Shown here: positions 11,040 through 21,789 of the stretch, in pieces | Position numbering within the stretch: position 1 is the first letter of the stretch | Layout of the letters: every line of letters begins with the position of its first letter | NCBI RefSeq assembly: GCF_963924675.1 | Contig: NC_089232.1 | Span: forward strand, 51,646,759-51,710,758 | From: Phocoena phocoena | Taxonomy: Eukaryota; Chordata; Mammalia; Artiodactyla; Phocoenidae | Length of the DNA stretch: 64,000 nt | Direction of reading: 5' to 3' | The notes under the pieces: model-generated | What the model was told of the DNA's origin: nothing | Databases searched by the model: none | Seen by the model: the letters and a program-made list of their open reading frames with translations, nothing else | Made by a program: the position numbers and the translations under genes

Positions 11040-11973
11040 GATTTCCATTTTCATTTAGATTAAATCTGAACGAGAGCCTTGATGGGTAGAGTATTCTTGG
11101 TTGTAGGTTTTTCCCTTTCATCACTTTAAATATATCATGCCACTCCCTCCTGGCCTGCAGAGTTTCTCCTGAAAAATCAGCTGACAGCCTTATGGGAGTT
11201 CCCTTGTATGTTATTTGTTGCTTTTCCTTTGTTGCTTTAATATTCTCTGTTTATCTTTAATTTTTGTCATTTTGATTACAGTGTGTATTGGTGTGTTCCT
11301 ATTTGGGTTAATCCTATATGGGACTCTGCGCTTCCTGTTTCCTTTCCCAGGTTAGGGAATTTTCCAACTATTAGGTCTTCAAATATGTTCTCATGCCCTT
11401 TCTCTCTCTCTCTTCTTTTGGAACCCCTATATGGGGTTCCCTATATGGGACCCTATATGGGACTCTGCGCTTCCTGTTTCCTTTCCTAGGTTAGGGAAGT
11501 TTCCAACTATTAGGTCTTCAAATATGTTCTCATGCCCTTTCTCTCTCTCTCTTCTTTTGGAACCCCTATAATGTGAACATTAGTGTCCCAGAGGTCTCTT
11601 AAACCGTCCTGATTTCTTTTCATTCTTTTTTCTTTTTTCTCTTCATTGGCAATGATTTCCACTATTCTGTCTTCCAGTTCACTGATCCAGTCTTCCATAT
11701 CATTTAGTCTACTATTGATTCCTTCTAGTGTGTTTTTCAATTCAATTATTGTATTCTTCATCCCTGTTTGGTTGTTCTTTATATTTTCTAACTCTTTGTA
11801 AACACTTCTAACTTCTCGCTCTGTGCCTCCCTTTTCCCCCCGAGTTCTTTGGTCATCTTTACAGTCATTACTCTGAACTCTTCCTTGGGTAGATTGCCTA
11901 TCTCCACTTCACTTAGTTCTTCTGAGGCCTCATCTTGTTCCTTCATCTGGAACATATTCCTCTGCTGCCTCAT
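11040..11973 (-). pseudogene. L1 ORF1p remnant (old copy)
   Basis: ORF1p is the L1 RNA-binding chaperone. The frame begins at the minus-strand ATG ending at 11973 with an N-terminal acidic region. A second open piece at 11510-11761 carries the coiled-coil heptads (EDWISELEDRIVEI) and the conserved HIIGVPKEE block at the start of the RRM region. The C-terminal part continues in broken frames to about 11040. Frameshifts and stops separate the pieces, and a 139-bp tandem duplication disrupts the RRM portion. Non-functional. Confidence 0.8.
11313..11590 (-). repeat. 139-bp tandem duplication inside L1 ORF1
   Basis: The block that begins CCTATATGGGACTCTGCGC and ends TTTTGGAACCCCTATA occurs twice with a period of 139 bp: CTATATGG at 11314 and again at 11453, GAACCCC at 11421 and again at 11560. 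Between the units the short motif CTATATGG is repeated several times, which may have seeded slippage. The copies differ at only a few positions. Confidence 0.85.
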
Positions 11974-12821
11974 TTTGTCTAAGTTGCTATTTGTATTTTT
12001 ATGTCTGTGGTAGGTTTGTTATGTTTCTCGACCTTGGAGAAGTGACCCTCTGTGGGAGACATCCTATGTGTCTCGGCAATGCACTCCCCTCTTGTCACCC
12101 AAGGTATATGCTCTTGGGGTTCCCCCTAAGAAGGCTGCATGGGTCCTTCTCTTGTGGCAGGCTGACCATGTGGGTGGTCTGCTAGGCTTGTTTGGCCTCT
12201 AGTCTGGTTAGTTGCCAGGCCCTGCCTTGTGTGGGTGCTGCTGGCTGCTGTTCAGTGGGGCCTGGTCACAAGGTAGCTGGTTGCAGAACCCTAGGGGGCC
12301 TGAGGCTAGTGCTAGCCCACTGGTGGGTGGAGTCAGGGTCCCAAAGATTCTGGGGCTGTTGCCCCACCACTGGCAGGTGAAGCCAGACCCTGGGGTTAAT
12401 GCCAGCCTACTGGCAGGCAGAGCTGGTCCCTGGAGCCTGGCTGCAGGGCCCAGGGATCCTAGAGCCCGTTTCAGATGATTGATGGTGGTGGGGCCGGTTC
12501 CTGACACAACTGGGTATGCGATCTGGGGTGTCCTGAAGGTTGTGTTGGCCTGATAGTGGGCACGGTTGGGGCCCAGCTGATCCCAGGACAGGGCCTGGCC
12601 TGTGTTGGTGGACTCATTCCATAGGCTGCTGGATCATAGCTCTCTTGCTTCTGGTATCTTGCCCCCCGGGGGGTGAGCCTAGTCTAGAGGCTGTGTGGGC
12701 TTCCTTGTGGGAGGGGCCAGTGCCTGCCCACTGGTGGGTGGAGCTGGGTTTTGGCCCTCTGGTGGACAGGGCCATGTCTAGGGGTTGTATCTAGGGGTGG
12801 CTGTGGGCTCGGGGAGACTTT

Positions 12822-13217
12822 TGTTTTTAAGTTTTTATTTTATATTGGAGTATAGTTGATTTACAATGTGTTAGTTGCAGGTATACAGCAAAGAGATTCA
12901 GTTATACATATACATATGTCTATTATTTTTCAGATTCTTTTCATATAGGCTATTACAGAGTATTGAGTAGAGTTCCCTGTGCTGTACAGTAGGTCCTTGT
13001 TGTTTATCTATTTTATACATAGTAGTATGTATCTGCTAATCCCAAGCTCTTTATTCCCCCTGCAGACCTTTCCCCTTTGGTAACCATAAGTTTGTTTTCT
13101 AAGTCTGTGAGCCTGTTTCCGTTTCGTAAATAAGTTCATTTGTATCATTTTTTAGATTCCACATATAAGCGATACCATATGATGTTTGTCTTCGAATTGC
13201 TTCACTTAGTATGGCTG
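12822..13217 (-). mobile_element. L1 3' tail inserted in old L1 5'UTR
   Basis: The plus strand starts TTTGTTTTTAAGTTTTTATTTTATATTGGAG and continues with TAGTTGATTTACAATG, GTATACAGCAAAG, TTCCCTGTGCTGTACAG and CCTTTGGTAACCATAAG, the reversed cetartiodactyl L1 3' end. The old L1 5'UTR resumes after it with AAGCAGCCTGTCTGCTGATG. It is 5'-truncated, with no ORF. The target duplication is short and eroded. Confidence 0.85.
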
Positions 13218-13696
13218 TCTTCAAGCAGCCTGTCTGCTGATGGGTGGGGCTGTGGCCCCGCCCAGTTACTTGTTTGGCCTGAGGCTCCCAGCACTGGCAC
13301 CTGCAGGCTGCTGGGCGGGGCCAGGTCAGGGCGCTAACGAGCGAGGAGGAGGAGCCTCCGCAATGGCGCCCGCCAGCGCGGGCTTCAGGTAGTAGAAGGA
13401 GCTCCCCTGTATGTGCTGCAGCTGCCCTCCGCCTCTCCAGGAGACTCTCCAAGACCAGCAGGTAGGCCTCGCTCAGGCTCCTGTCAAATGACTGCTTTTG
13501 TCCCGGTCCCGGTGAATGTGACATTTGGTGTGTGCCTTTTAAAAGTGAAGTCTCCATTTTCCCCAGTCCTGTGGGGCTCCTGCAATCAAGCCCCACTGGC
13601 CTTCAAAGCCAAACGCTCTGGGGACTTGTCTTCCTGGTGCCGGACCCCCGGGCTGGGGAGCCCAACATGGGGCTCAGAACTCTCATTCCTGTGGAA

Positions 13697-13700
13697 GAAC
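13697..13700. repeat. Provirus target-site duplication, left copy
   Basis: GAAC, the last L1 bases before the TG of the LTR. The right copy is GAAT at 24113-24116, one mutation apart. It is supported independently because the L1 5'UTR joins seamlessly if the provirus and one copy are removed. Confidence 0.7.
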
Positions 13701-14234
13701 TGTTGCAGGAGAGGGAAGTGTCACATCCTGGGACCCGCAGGAGTCCTTAGGATGGACCGCCAAGTGACGGTCCTTGGCTTCACGAAGGAAGGAAGTCAAG
13801 AGCGAGCCAGAGAAAAGCAAAAGCCAGTTTATTTAGAGGGATACACATTCCATAGGCAGAATGTGGACTGGCTGAGAAAGTGAGAGTGGCCCCAGGGCAT
13901 GGGGGTGTTGTCGGTTTTTTTTATGGGCTGGGTAATTTCATACTAGTGGGAGGAATATTCTTGTTATTTCAGGGAAAGGTGGAGATTTCCCAGGAATTGG
14001 GCCACTGCCCACTTTTTGGCCTTTTATGGTTCATCTCAGAGCTGTCGTGGCATAAGGGGGAGTGATTTTTAGTATTACAATAAAGGTATAATGAGCTAAA
14101 TTAGGTCAATGACTGGAATGTTCTCATAGCACCTTGGTTTCAGCTGGTTCCAATCGGTCTTTATTGAATCCCAACAGCTGCGCCCCTCTTCATTTATCTA
14201 GTGTTTGTGTCCTGCTGCTTTCCATCCTGTCTCA
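13701..14234 (-). repeat. Provirus 3' LTR (complete, 534 bp)
   Basis: Begins TGTTGCAGGAG and ends CTGTCTCA on the plus strand (TG...CA). The minus strand carries a polyadenylation signal AATAAA at 13828-13833, placing the R/U5 part to its left (13701-13827) and U3 to its right. The U3 part from 13979 to 14234 aligns with the remnant 5' LTR at 23859-24112. The left 280 bp has no partner in the 5' LTR, which shows what that LTR has lost. Confidence 0.82.
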
Positions 14235-14244
14235 TTTCCCTCTC
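14235..14244 (-). other. Polypurine tract (PPT)
   Basis: TTTCCCTCTC on the plus strand, a 10-base purine run on the coding strand directly abutting the U3 end of the 3' LTR. This is where plus-strand DNA synthesis is primed in retroviruses. Its position confirms the LTR boundary at 14234. Confidence 0.7.
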
Positions 14245-14438
14245 AGAGATTTTACTCCCATATTCTTGTGGGAAGCAGAAGGGCGATGGGTCGTCTTCTG
14301 TAGCTGCTTCAGGGCTGGGCAGGGGTGTTGACCCTGCCTATCAGGGAGTAAAAATCTCTGGATGCCTGGTCTAGGGCCCCAGGGACAGGACATCTTCTTG
14401 TTTGAAGTCAGAAGGTGGTATGGGTTGGAATCCCTGCC

Positions 14439-14684
14439 CAGCCATCATTTTTTTAATTAAAAAAAATTTTTTTTTGCGGTACGCAGGCCTCTCACTGCTG
14501 TGGCCTCTCCCATTGCGGAGCACAGGCTCCGGACGCGCAGGCTCAGCGGCCATGGCTCACAGGCCCAGCCACTCCGTGGCATGTGGGATCTTCCCGGACC
14601 GGGGCACGCACCCGTGTCCCCTGCATCGGCAGGCGGACTCTCAACCACTGCGCCACCGGGGAAGCCCAACACAGCCATCATTTT
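14439..14684 (-). mobile_element. Short-form CHR SINE in env 3' region
   Basis: A T-rich tail then GCGGTACGCAGG, ending CCACCGGGGAAGCCC. The target duplication CAGCCATCATTTT is perfect at 14439-14451 and 14672-14684. It lies just downstream of the reversed env membrane anchor, so an open frame spuriously runs from env into the SINE. Confidence 0.92.
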
Positions 14685-15945
14685 GATGTGGAACTGTTGT
14701 AACCTGGAAGACATGAACTTTACCAAGAGGTTAAAGAGGCAGGGTCCAAAGAGGAGGAGTAGGAATATGGTCGTTCCTGGGCCCAGGAGGGACGGAACCA
14801 AGTAAGGCTAGGGAAGGCGCCCTTAATGGTGGACCAGATGGCATTAGGACCTGACCCCTGGTTGTAGCAGTTTAACCATGATGCTTGCTCATGAATCTTT
14901 TTGATATCCGCCTCAATCAGGCCTGAATTACTGAGATAGGTACAGCAGGTTTTGTTTATGGCTGCACAAACACCACCCTGCTCGGCCAGCAAGTAATCCA
15001 AGGCCAATCTGTTGTCCATGACCACATTGGCCAGTGACTTTAAAGAAGCTGAAAGTCTATTTAGGGCATTTCCAGTGGTCAGGGCTAGGCTCTCAAAAGT
15101 GTTGGTTAGATTTTCTAGGGTTACCTCATGATAGGCAAAGCCTTCCCATGGAGATGCCAATCCCCCTGGCAGTCCTTTTCCTACCATTATTAATCCAGTG
15201 ACCCTCCTGGGATGATGTTGAGTATTATTATGTACTGTGACTATGAATGGGGCCAAGTGTCCTAATGTATAGGCCCCCTGGTGCCACACATTATCGATAT
15301 AAGGATAAGCATTTACCCAGGGGCCAAATTTTATCTGGGGTGCCCTTGTCATTGGGCCCTCATTTGGGGGAGTGCCACATATCCAGACATATCCTGAGGG
15401 TGCAATAAGAGATCTGGGAACAGAAGAATTTAGCAAGGAAGCAGCCATCGGATCCATGGAAGGGACAAGTTATGAAAACAATGCGGGTCAAGGGCCCATT
15501 AGTGTATTCAAAATAGTTAAGTCTGGGAGTATTCCGTGTCCTCGGCTTGGATGAGATGGTGGTGTAAGAGGTTTTACCCAACACTTCCATAGATCCCATC
15601 AACTTTTAGCCCAATTTTTAGTCCATTCCCTCCCTATCCCATAGGCACCTTGGACCTGGGCTTCATTATAAGCACACAGAATGGAGGCATTCATGAGAAT
15701 GCAGTTTGCATCTGGGTTCCAAAACGTTGTGGTGATTTTACCATCTGGCGGCCAGGGATTCTTCCAAGAGGCTCACCATAGCCCAGAGAACCATTAGAGG
15801 TGTAGTGGCATTGGAAGCATGACTGGTTTTCTGGATGACAAAAGTAGCCATGATTAATGGAAAAGTTATGTCACATTTTTAAAAAGAGTTAAACATAGGC
15901 AAGGTATCAGGCCTGACGGGGGTATTGCCCATCGAACTCGTATTG

Positions 15946-15948
<3 letters not shown>

Positions 15949-15984
<36 letters not shown>
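15949..15984 (+). repeat. (TG)18 microsatellite
   Basis: Thirty-six bases of uninterrupted TG between env SU sequence and an L1 tail. Its purity suggests it is young or still length-variable. Confidence 0.95.
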
Positions 15985-15987
<3 letters not shown>

Positions 15988-16024
15988 GGGTTGTTTCCAT
16001 GTGTTTGAATTGATAAAGCTCTTG

Positions 16025-16324
16025 GTTTTTGTTTGTTTTTTAATTTTATTGGGGTATAGTTGATTTACAATGTTGTGTTAGTTTCAGGTATACAGCAAAG
16101 TGATTGTTATACATATATTCATTCTTTCAGATTCTTTACCCATATAAGTTATTACAGAATATTGAGTAGAGTTTCCTGTGCTATACCGTAGGTCCATGTT
16201 GGTTATCTATTTTATATATAGTAGTGTGTGTATGTTCATCCCAAGCTCGTAATTTATCCCTCCCCCCTACATTTCCCCTTTGGTAACCATAGGTTTGTTT
16301 CTGAAATCTGTGAGTCTGTGGTAT
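16025..16324 (-). mobile_element. L1 3' tail inside env
   Basis: Reversed L1 3' end (TTTAATTTTATTGGGGTATAG, TTACAATGTTGTGTTAG, CCTTTGGTAACCATAGG), 5'-truncated to about 300 bp. A short target duplication AGCTCTTG at 16017-16024 and 16325-16332 flanks it. It interrupts the SU-coding region. Confidence 0.88.
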
Positions 16325-16520
16325 AGCTCTTGTGGTATGTACCTATTTGTACCTGTAACAATTGTTGTAAGCCAGGATTTTTATGGCAGACCCAACACTT
16401 AACTAGTTTTTCTCCCTGGGTGACTATTTTAGATATGTTTACTAAAGCATTGTTTTCCCATTCCCTGTGAGCCGAGACCATCGTCAGAAGTCCTAATAGG
16501 AATACTATGGCTTTTGACAT

Positions 16521-16528
16521 TATATTAC

Positions 16529-16562
<34 letters not shown>

Positions 16563-16771
16563 TTTTGCGGTACGCGGGCCTCTCACTGTTGTGGCCTCTC
16601 CCGTTGCGGAGCACAGGCTCCGGACGCACAGTCTCAGTGGCCATGGCTCATGGGCCCAGCCGCTCTGTGGCATGTGGGATCTTCCCGGACCGGGGCACGA
16701 ACCCGTGTCCCCTGCGTCAGCAGGCAGACTCTCTACCACTGCGCCACCAGGGAAGCCCTATATTACTATAT
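16521..16771 (-). mobile_element. Short-form CHR SINE at env start
   Basis: A (TA)n then poly-T leads into GCGGTACGCGGGCC, ending CCACCAGGGAAGCCC. The target duplication TATATTACTATAT is present at 16521-16533 and 16759-16771. It sits at the env start codon, upstream of the signal peptide in the coding direction. Confidence 0.92.
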
Positions 16772-17225
16772 TTTTTCTTTCAGACCCAGCAGGGCCAAAG
16801 AAGATGTTTACCAGGGGAAGGGGGTTCTGAAAAACAGCAGAATAAGAGCATGATATTCAGAAACACAAGGATGACTAGGCCAACCCACGTGAAGCCACTT
16901 GACAGCCACGTGAAGTCACTTATCTGTTCTCTTGAACAGATATCTGAGGTCTTCCACTGGCTCACAGGAGTAGGTCTCTTCTGGTTCCTGTTGGGACTTA
17001 TAAGATACAGGTTTCATTCTAGACAGAGGTACCCCAACTAGTAACTCCCCATAGCTTGCCAGCAGTTGGGATACTTAGTAACCCTTGATATGGTCCCTTC
17101 CATTGTGATTGTAGCTGGTCCTCAGGGGACTCTTCCTTCCAAGATTTTAGTAGGACAAAGTCCCCTGACTGGATGGAGACCTCGACCTTTCTTTTGTGGG
17201 GGTGAACAGGACTTCATTTCCATAT

Positions 17226-17470
17226 TCTTGAGCCCTTTTTTTTGTTTGTTTTGCTTTGTTTTTTTGCAGTATGCGGGCCTCTCACTGTTGTGGCCTCTCC
17301 CGCTGCGGAGCACAGGCTCCGGACGCGCAGGCTCAGCGGCCATGGCTCACGGGCCCAGCCGCTCCGCGGCATGTGGGATCTTCCCAGAACAGGGCACGAA
17401 CCCGTGTCCCTTGCATCGGCAGGTGGACTCTCAACCACTGCGCCACCAGGGAAGCCCTCTTGAGCCCTTT
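17226..17470 (-). mobile_element. Short-form CHR SINE between env and pol
   Basis: TTTTTTTGCAGTATGCGGGCC to CCACCAGGGAAGCCC, with a perfect 13-bp duplication TCTTGAGCCCTTT at 17226-17238 and 17458-17470. It lies downstream of the integrase region in the coding direction. Confidence 0.92.
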
Positions 17471-17659
17471 GAACTTGGCTTAAGCTCAACAATGTGGGCA
17501 ACCAATGGGGATTTCCTCATCAAACAAGAGATCTGAAGTCAAAAAGGGTCTCCCATAGGTCATTTCAAATGAGCTAAGTTTCAAAATTCCCTTTGGGGAC
17601 ATCCCGGTCCATAGAAGGGCTACAGGCAGGAGGGAGAGCCAGGTTCCTGAAGACTCATA

Positions 17660-18200
17660 GCTTAGCAAGGGTTCTTTTTAGAACATGACTTGCTTTTTTT
17701 TTTTTTTACCTTGCCTGAGGACTGGGTCCTCCAGGAAAAGTGGAGGCGGTAGTTAATACCCAAAGCTGAGGAAAGCTGTTGGGTCACCTTGGCAGTGAAG
17801 GAAGGTCTGTTATCACTCTGTAGGCTTTTTAGTAACCTGAATCTTGAAATTATCTCTATAAGCAGAAATTTGGATACTTCTATTGTCTTTTCAGTTCTAG
17901 AAGGGAAAGCTTCTAACCATCCTGTAAAGGTGTCTGTGAATACCAATAGGTATTTCCATCCCCTACATGAGGGAATTTGCGTCAAGTCCACTTGCCAGTC
18001 TTTCCCTGGATAGGTTCCCCAATGTTATACGGGCCGAGTTAGGGGTGGAGGTATGGAGTGGCTTTCTGGAGTGGCTTTTTACAAAGCTCACAAGCCCTGG
18101 TGACATTTTTAACTGTTTGGGACAGTCCCTTGCCCAGGAACACCTGAGTACTAGTTTGAATATGAAGTCCCATCCTAAGTGGGAGGGTTCATGGAAGTGC
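17660..18200 (-). pseudogene. Provirus integrase remnant
   Basis: Integrase inserts viral DNA into the host genome. From the amino end there is the zinc-binding HHCC region (HFHEPSHLGWD) at about 18170-18200, then broken sequence. The catalytic core at 17662-17991 has DLTQIP, the FTDTFTGW block and SDNRPSF, carrying the first two acidic residues. The frame then reads QSSGKV and runs into an A-rich insertion (poly-T at about 17693-17707 on the plus strand), exactly where the third catalytic residue, glutamate, belongs. Dead. Confidence 0.85.
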
Positions 18201-18690
18201 TTAATTATTTTCCATTGCTTGGCCCCAGGAATGAGAAGCTTGTTATCTTCTGTCAGCCACCCTGAGGGGTCTCTTTTCAGTCCCCTATATTTAGCCCACT
18301 CAGTTTCTTCAGGTGTATAAGATGGCACCATTGGGAAGGGTGGACTGTCGGGTCTGAGAGCTACAGCTTGTAGGATTGGGTGTTCTTGGGCTGCAGTCTT
18401 TATGGCCTTGTCGGCCGGGACATTTCCCCTCAACAGGGAGGTGTGGCTCCTTTGGTGACCCCTGCAGTGAATGACTGCAACCTCCTTAGGAAGCTGGACC
18501 TCTTTTAGGAGTCCTAGTATTTCTGCCTGGTGTTTTATAGGAGACCCTTTTGCTATTAGTAGTCCCCTTTCTTTCCATATGGCAGCATGGGCATCTCGCA
18601 CTAGGAATTCATACTTGGAATCAGTATTTATATTTATTCTTAATCCCTTTCCTAGTTGGAGTGCTCTGGTCAAGATAGTCAACTCCGTCT
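18200..18690 (-). pseudogene. Provirus RNase H remnant
   Basis: RNase H degrades the RNA strand of the RNA-DNA hybrid. The open frame 17963-18682 includes TDSKY with a catalytic aspartate codon at 18620-18622, then HCRGHQ and the NVPADKAI block near the C-terminal end, and flows into the integrase zinc region. These are in the order expected of a gamma-type pol. Confidence 0.85.
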
Positions 18691-18960
18691 TTTGGGTGGA
18701 AGTGTGAGAGGGTAGAGCTCCAGACTCAGGAGTTGTCCACAGGCTGACTATGACATTGCTGGCCTTTCTAACCCTTTCATGTATGAAACTGCTTCCATTG
18801 GTAAACCATTCTGCGTTGGGATTGGTCAGGAGCTCATCCTTGAGGTCGGGCCTACTTAGTAAACTTGTTCAGTAGTGTCCACACAGGAGTGAACAAGAAC
18901 CCTTGGGGTAGGGGGTTTGGCATTAGAGTAGCTGGGTTCAGGACTTGGCAAACCTTAAGA

Positions 18961-19338
18961 GTTATACGTGAGGGGGTGGGGGGCTTCCCTGGTGGCACAG
19001 TGTTAAGAATCCGCCAGCCAGTGCAGGGGACATGGGTTCAAGCCCTGGTCCGGGAAGATCCCATATGCTGTGGGGCAACTAAGCCCGTGTGCCACAACTA
19101 CTGAGCCTGCGCTCTAGGGCCCGCAAGCTACAGCTACTGAGCCCACATGCTGCAACTACGGAAGCCCGCGCACCTAGAGCCTGTGCTCCACAACAAGAGA
19201 AGCCACTGCAATGAGAGGCCCGCGCACTGCAATGAAGAGTAGCCCCTGCTCGCTGCAACTAGAGAAAACCCGCACGCAGCAACAAAGACCCAATGCAGCA
19301 AAAAATAAATAAATAAATTTTTTAAAAAGTTATGCATG
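18961..19338 (+). mobile_element. Long-form CHR SINE (plus strand)
   Basis: Starts GGGCTTCCCTGGTGGCACAG (tRNA-like head), passes GGACATGGGTTCAAGCCC (B-box-like) and CAACAAGAGAAGCCACTGC, and ends in an AAATAAATAAATAAA tail. A diverged duplication GTTATACGTG / GTTATGCATG flanks it at 18961-18970 and 19329-19338. Inserted in the pol connection between RT and RNase H. Confidence 0.92.
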
Positions 19339-19350
19339 GGGTGTCAAGTA

Positions 19351-20210
19351 GGAGGGCTTGGTTTCTTTATTTATTTTTTATTGAAGTATAGTTGATTTAC
19401 AATGTTGTGTTAGTTTCTGGTATACAGCAAAGTGATTCATATGTATAGTCATTTTATACACGTATATTCTTTTTCATATTCTTTTCCATTATGATTTATT
19501 ATAAGATATTGAACATAGTTCCCTGTGCTAACAACAGTAGGACCTTGTTGTTTGTCTATTTTATATACGGTAGTTTGTATCTGCTAATCTCAAACTCCTA
19601 ATTTATGCCCCCCCATGCCCCCCACCTTTCCCCTTTGGTAACCATAAGTTTGTTTTCTATGTCTGTGAGTCTGTTTTATAAATAAGCTCATAGGTATTGT
19701 AGTTTAGACTTCACATATAAGGGATATCATATTTGTCTTTGGCTGACTTAATATGATAATCTCTAGGTCCATCCATGTTGCTGAAAATGGCATTATTTCA
19801 TTCTTTTCTATGGCTGAGTAGTATTCCATTGTGTATATATGCCACATCTTCTTTATTTGTTCATCTGTTGATGGACATTTAGGTTGCTTCCAGGTCTTAG
19901 CTATTGTAAATTGTGCTACTATGAACATAGGGGTGCATGTATCTTTTTGAATTGTAGTTTTCTCCAGATATATGCCCTAGGAGTGGGATTGCTGGATCAT
20001 ATGGCAACTCTATTTTGAGTTTTTTAAGGAACCTCCATACTGTTCTCTATAGTGGCTGCACCAATTTACATTCCTACCAACAGTGTAGGAGGGTTCCCTT
20101 TTCTCAACACTCTCTCCAACATTTATTGTTTGTAGGCTTTTTAATGATGGCCATTCTGACTGGTGTGAGGTGATACCTCATTGTAGCTTTGATTTGCGGG
20201 AGGGCTTGGT
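19351..20210 (-). mobile_element. L1 3' tail (about 835 bp) inside pol
   Basis: The reversed L1 3'UTR and last part of ORF2: GAAGTATAGTTGATTTACAATG at the tail side and, further right, the ORF2 C-terminus ([15 protein letters not shown] encoded on the minus strand, 19704-19928). The duplication GGAGGGCTTGGT is present at 19351-19362 and 20199-20210. 5'-truncated. Confidence 0.92.
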
Positions 20211-20469
20211 ATTTAAGGAGTCATCCATCTGCCAGCCACTGGTGTCCTTTTGCTCCTAGGACTCCTTGTGCCTGGTGAGGTAGCACTTCCAGTGATTGTC
20301 CCAGGGTGGACTTGTTGGCTTCTTCTACCAGCAGAGCAGTGGTAGCCACTGCCCTAAGATATCCTGGCCATCCAGTGGCCGCCTGATCAGATTGTTTTGA
20401 GAAATAAGCTGTTGGTCTAGGGAGGTCCCCCAGTTTTTGGGTGAGGACACCTAGGGCTACCGTTGTCTC

Positions 20470-21720
20470 TCAGCTATATAGAGGGCAAAGTGTTTTTCTA
20501 AATTTGGGAGACCTAACACAGGGGCAGTCCCTAATTTTTATTTTAGACCTAGGAACACCTGTTGGCAGTTTTCATCCCAGTTGAGGGGTTTGTGTTCACC
20601 TCCTTTTAGGGCCTCATAGAGAGGCTTTACTATGAGCCCAAGTCCAGGTATCCAGATCCTGTAAAATCCTGCCATCCCCAAAAAGTCCCTCAGGTGCCTC
20701 TTAGTCTGGGAGAGTTGAGGGGTCATAAGGCTTCCTTTTGGTCCTGGGCTAGAGTCCTTGTCCCAGGGTTGAGCATGTATCCCAGGTACTTAACTTGTTG
20801 GGTGGAATCTGGGCCTTGTGAGGAGAGACTCAGTATTCTCGTTCCCTTAGGAAGCTAAGGATCTGAATGATGTTTTTTTTTTTAATAAATGTATTTATAT
20901 TTTATTTATTTATTTCTGGCTGCGTTGGGTCTTCATTGCTGCGCACGGGCTTTTTCTAGTTGCAGTGAGCAGGGGCTATTCTTCGTCGCAGTGTGCGGGC
21001 TTCTCATTTCAATGGCTTCTCTTGTTGTGGAGCATGGGCTCTAGGCACGCGGGCTTCAGTAGTTGTGGCACACGAGCTCAGTAGTCGTGGCTTGCAGGCT
21101 CTAGAGCGCAGGCTCAGTAGTTGTGGCGCACGGGCTTAGTTGCTCCACGGCATGTGGGATCTTCCTGGACCAGGGCTTGAACCCGTGTCCCCTGCACTGG
21201 CAGGCGGATTCTTAACCACTGTGCCACCAGAGGAGTCCCTGAATGATGTTTTTATCTGTCTTCCCTAGTGGGACTGGAAATTAGGAGGTCATCCACGTAC
21301 TGTAGGAGAGAGCCATTCACCAACTGTGATTCTCTTAATTCCTTTGCTAATGCATTTCCAAACAGGTGGCATCTACCCCTGAAGCCTTGGAGCAGTACAG
21401 TCTGCGTTCGCTGGGAAGCGTTATGAGTGTCTGGATCTGTCCACTCAAAGGCAAAGAGATGTTAGGAGTCTGGTTGCAGGAGAATGCAAAAGAAGGCGTC
21501 CTTTAGGGCTCGCACTGTGAACCAGTTTGCATTTTTCTGGAACGTAGGTCAGTATGGTGAATGGATTAGGGACCATCGGGTGAACTGAGATCACTGCCTC
21601 ATTAACTGCCCTCAGGTCTTGAACAAACCTGTATTCCCCACTTTCCCTTTGTATGGGCAGAATGGGGGTAGTACACAGAGACTGGCAGGGTAGTAACAGC
21701 CCATGTTTTAAAAACTTGGT
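20470..21720 (-). pseudogene. Provirus reverse transcriptase remnant
   Basis: RT copies viral RNA into DNA. In coding order, motif A (LKDAFF) has its catalytic aspartate codon at 21498-21500. Motif C YVDD is at 21288-21299, followed by the thumb and connection block FLGMAGFYRIWIPG at about 20640-20700. A CHR SINE (20863-21253) splits motif C from the thumb. All canonical residues I checked are present, but frames are broken by stops. Confidence 0.87.
20863..21253 (-). mobile_element. Long-form CHR SINE (minus strand)
   Basis: A T/A-rich tail (TTTTTAATAAATGTATTTATATTTTATTTATT), then CTGCGTTGGGTCTTCATTGC, ending GCCACCAGAGGAGTCCC. A perfect 15-bp duplication CTGAATGATGTTTTT lies at 20863-20877 and 21239-21253. 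It breaks the RT region. Confidence 0.94.
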
Positions 21721-21789
21721 TATTAAAGGCTGGATACTTCACTGGGCCTTGGGCCTCAAGGGGTACTGTTTCTTCCACAGGTCATCAGC

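Larger units (their letters stand above)
14690..16524 (-). pseudogene. Provirus env remnant (SU + TM)
   Basis: The envelope glycoprotein mediates receptor binding and membrane fusion. The minus-strand start at about 16524 opens a hydrophobic signal peptide. A CWVC motif of the SU subunit lies at 16386-16397. SU then continues left of an inserted L1 tail and a TG repeat. The stretch 14720-15457 is open for 245 codons and holds the end of SU and the TM ectodomain, including a heptad region and a CX6CC motif (CAAINKTCC), the covalent SU-TM type found in gamma-type envelopes. The hydrophobic membrane anchor lies in a different frame at about 14700-14801, so a frameshift separates ectodomain from anchor. 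I see no clear furin site. Broken by stops, one L1, a microsatellite and two SINEs. Confidence 0.85.

Noticed and set aside
14457..14801. A chimeric frame joining the env anchor to SINE sequence
   Set aside because: An accidental read-through of the CHR SINE inserted downstream. It is noted only to place the env anchor in its own frame.
16507..17041. Open frames covering SINE copies (similar ones at 695-1092, 17066-17536 and 34053-34316)
   Set aside because: The same translation recurs wherever the short-form SINE occurs, so it is a repeat signature rather than a gene.
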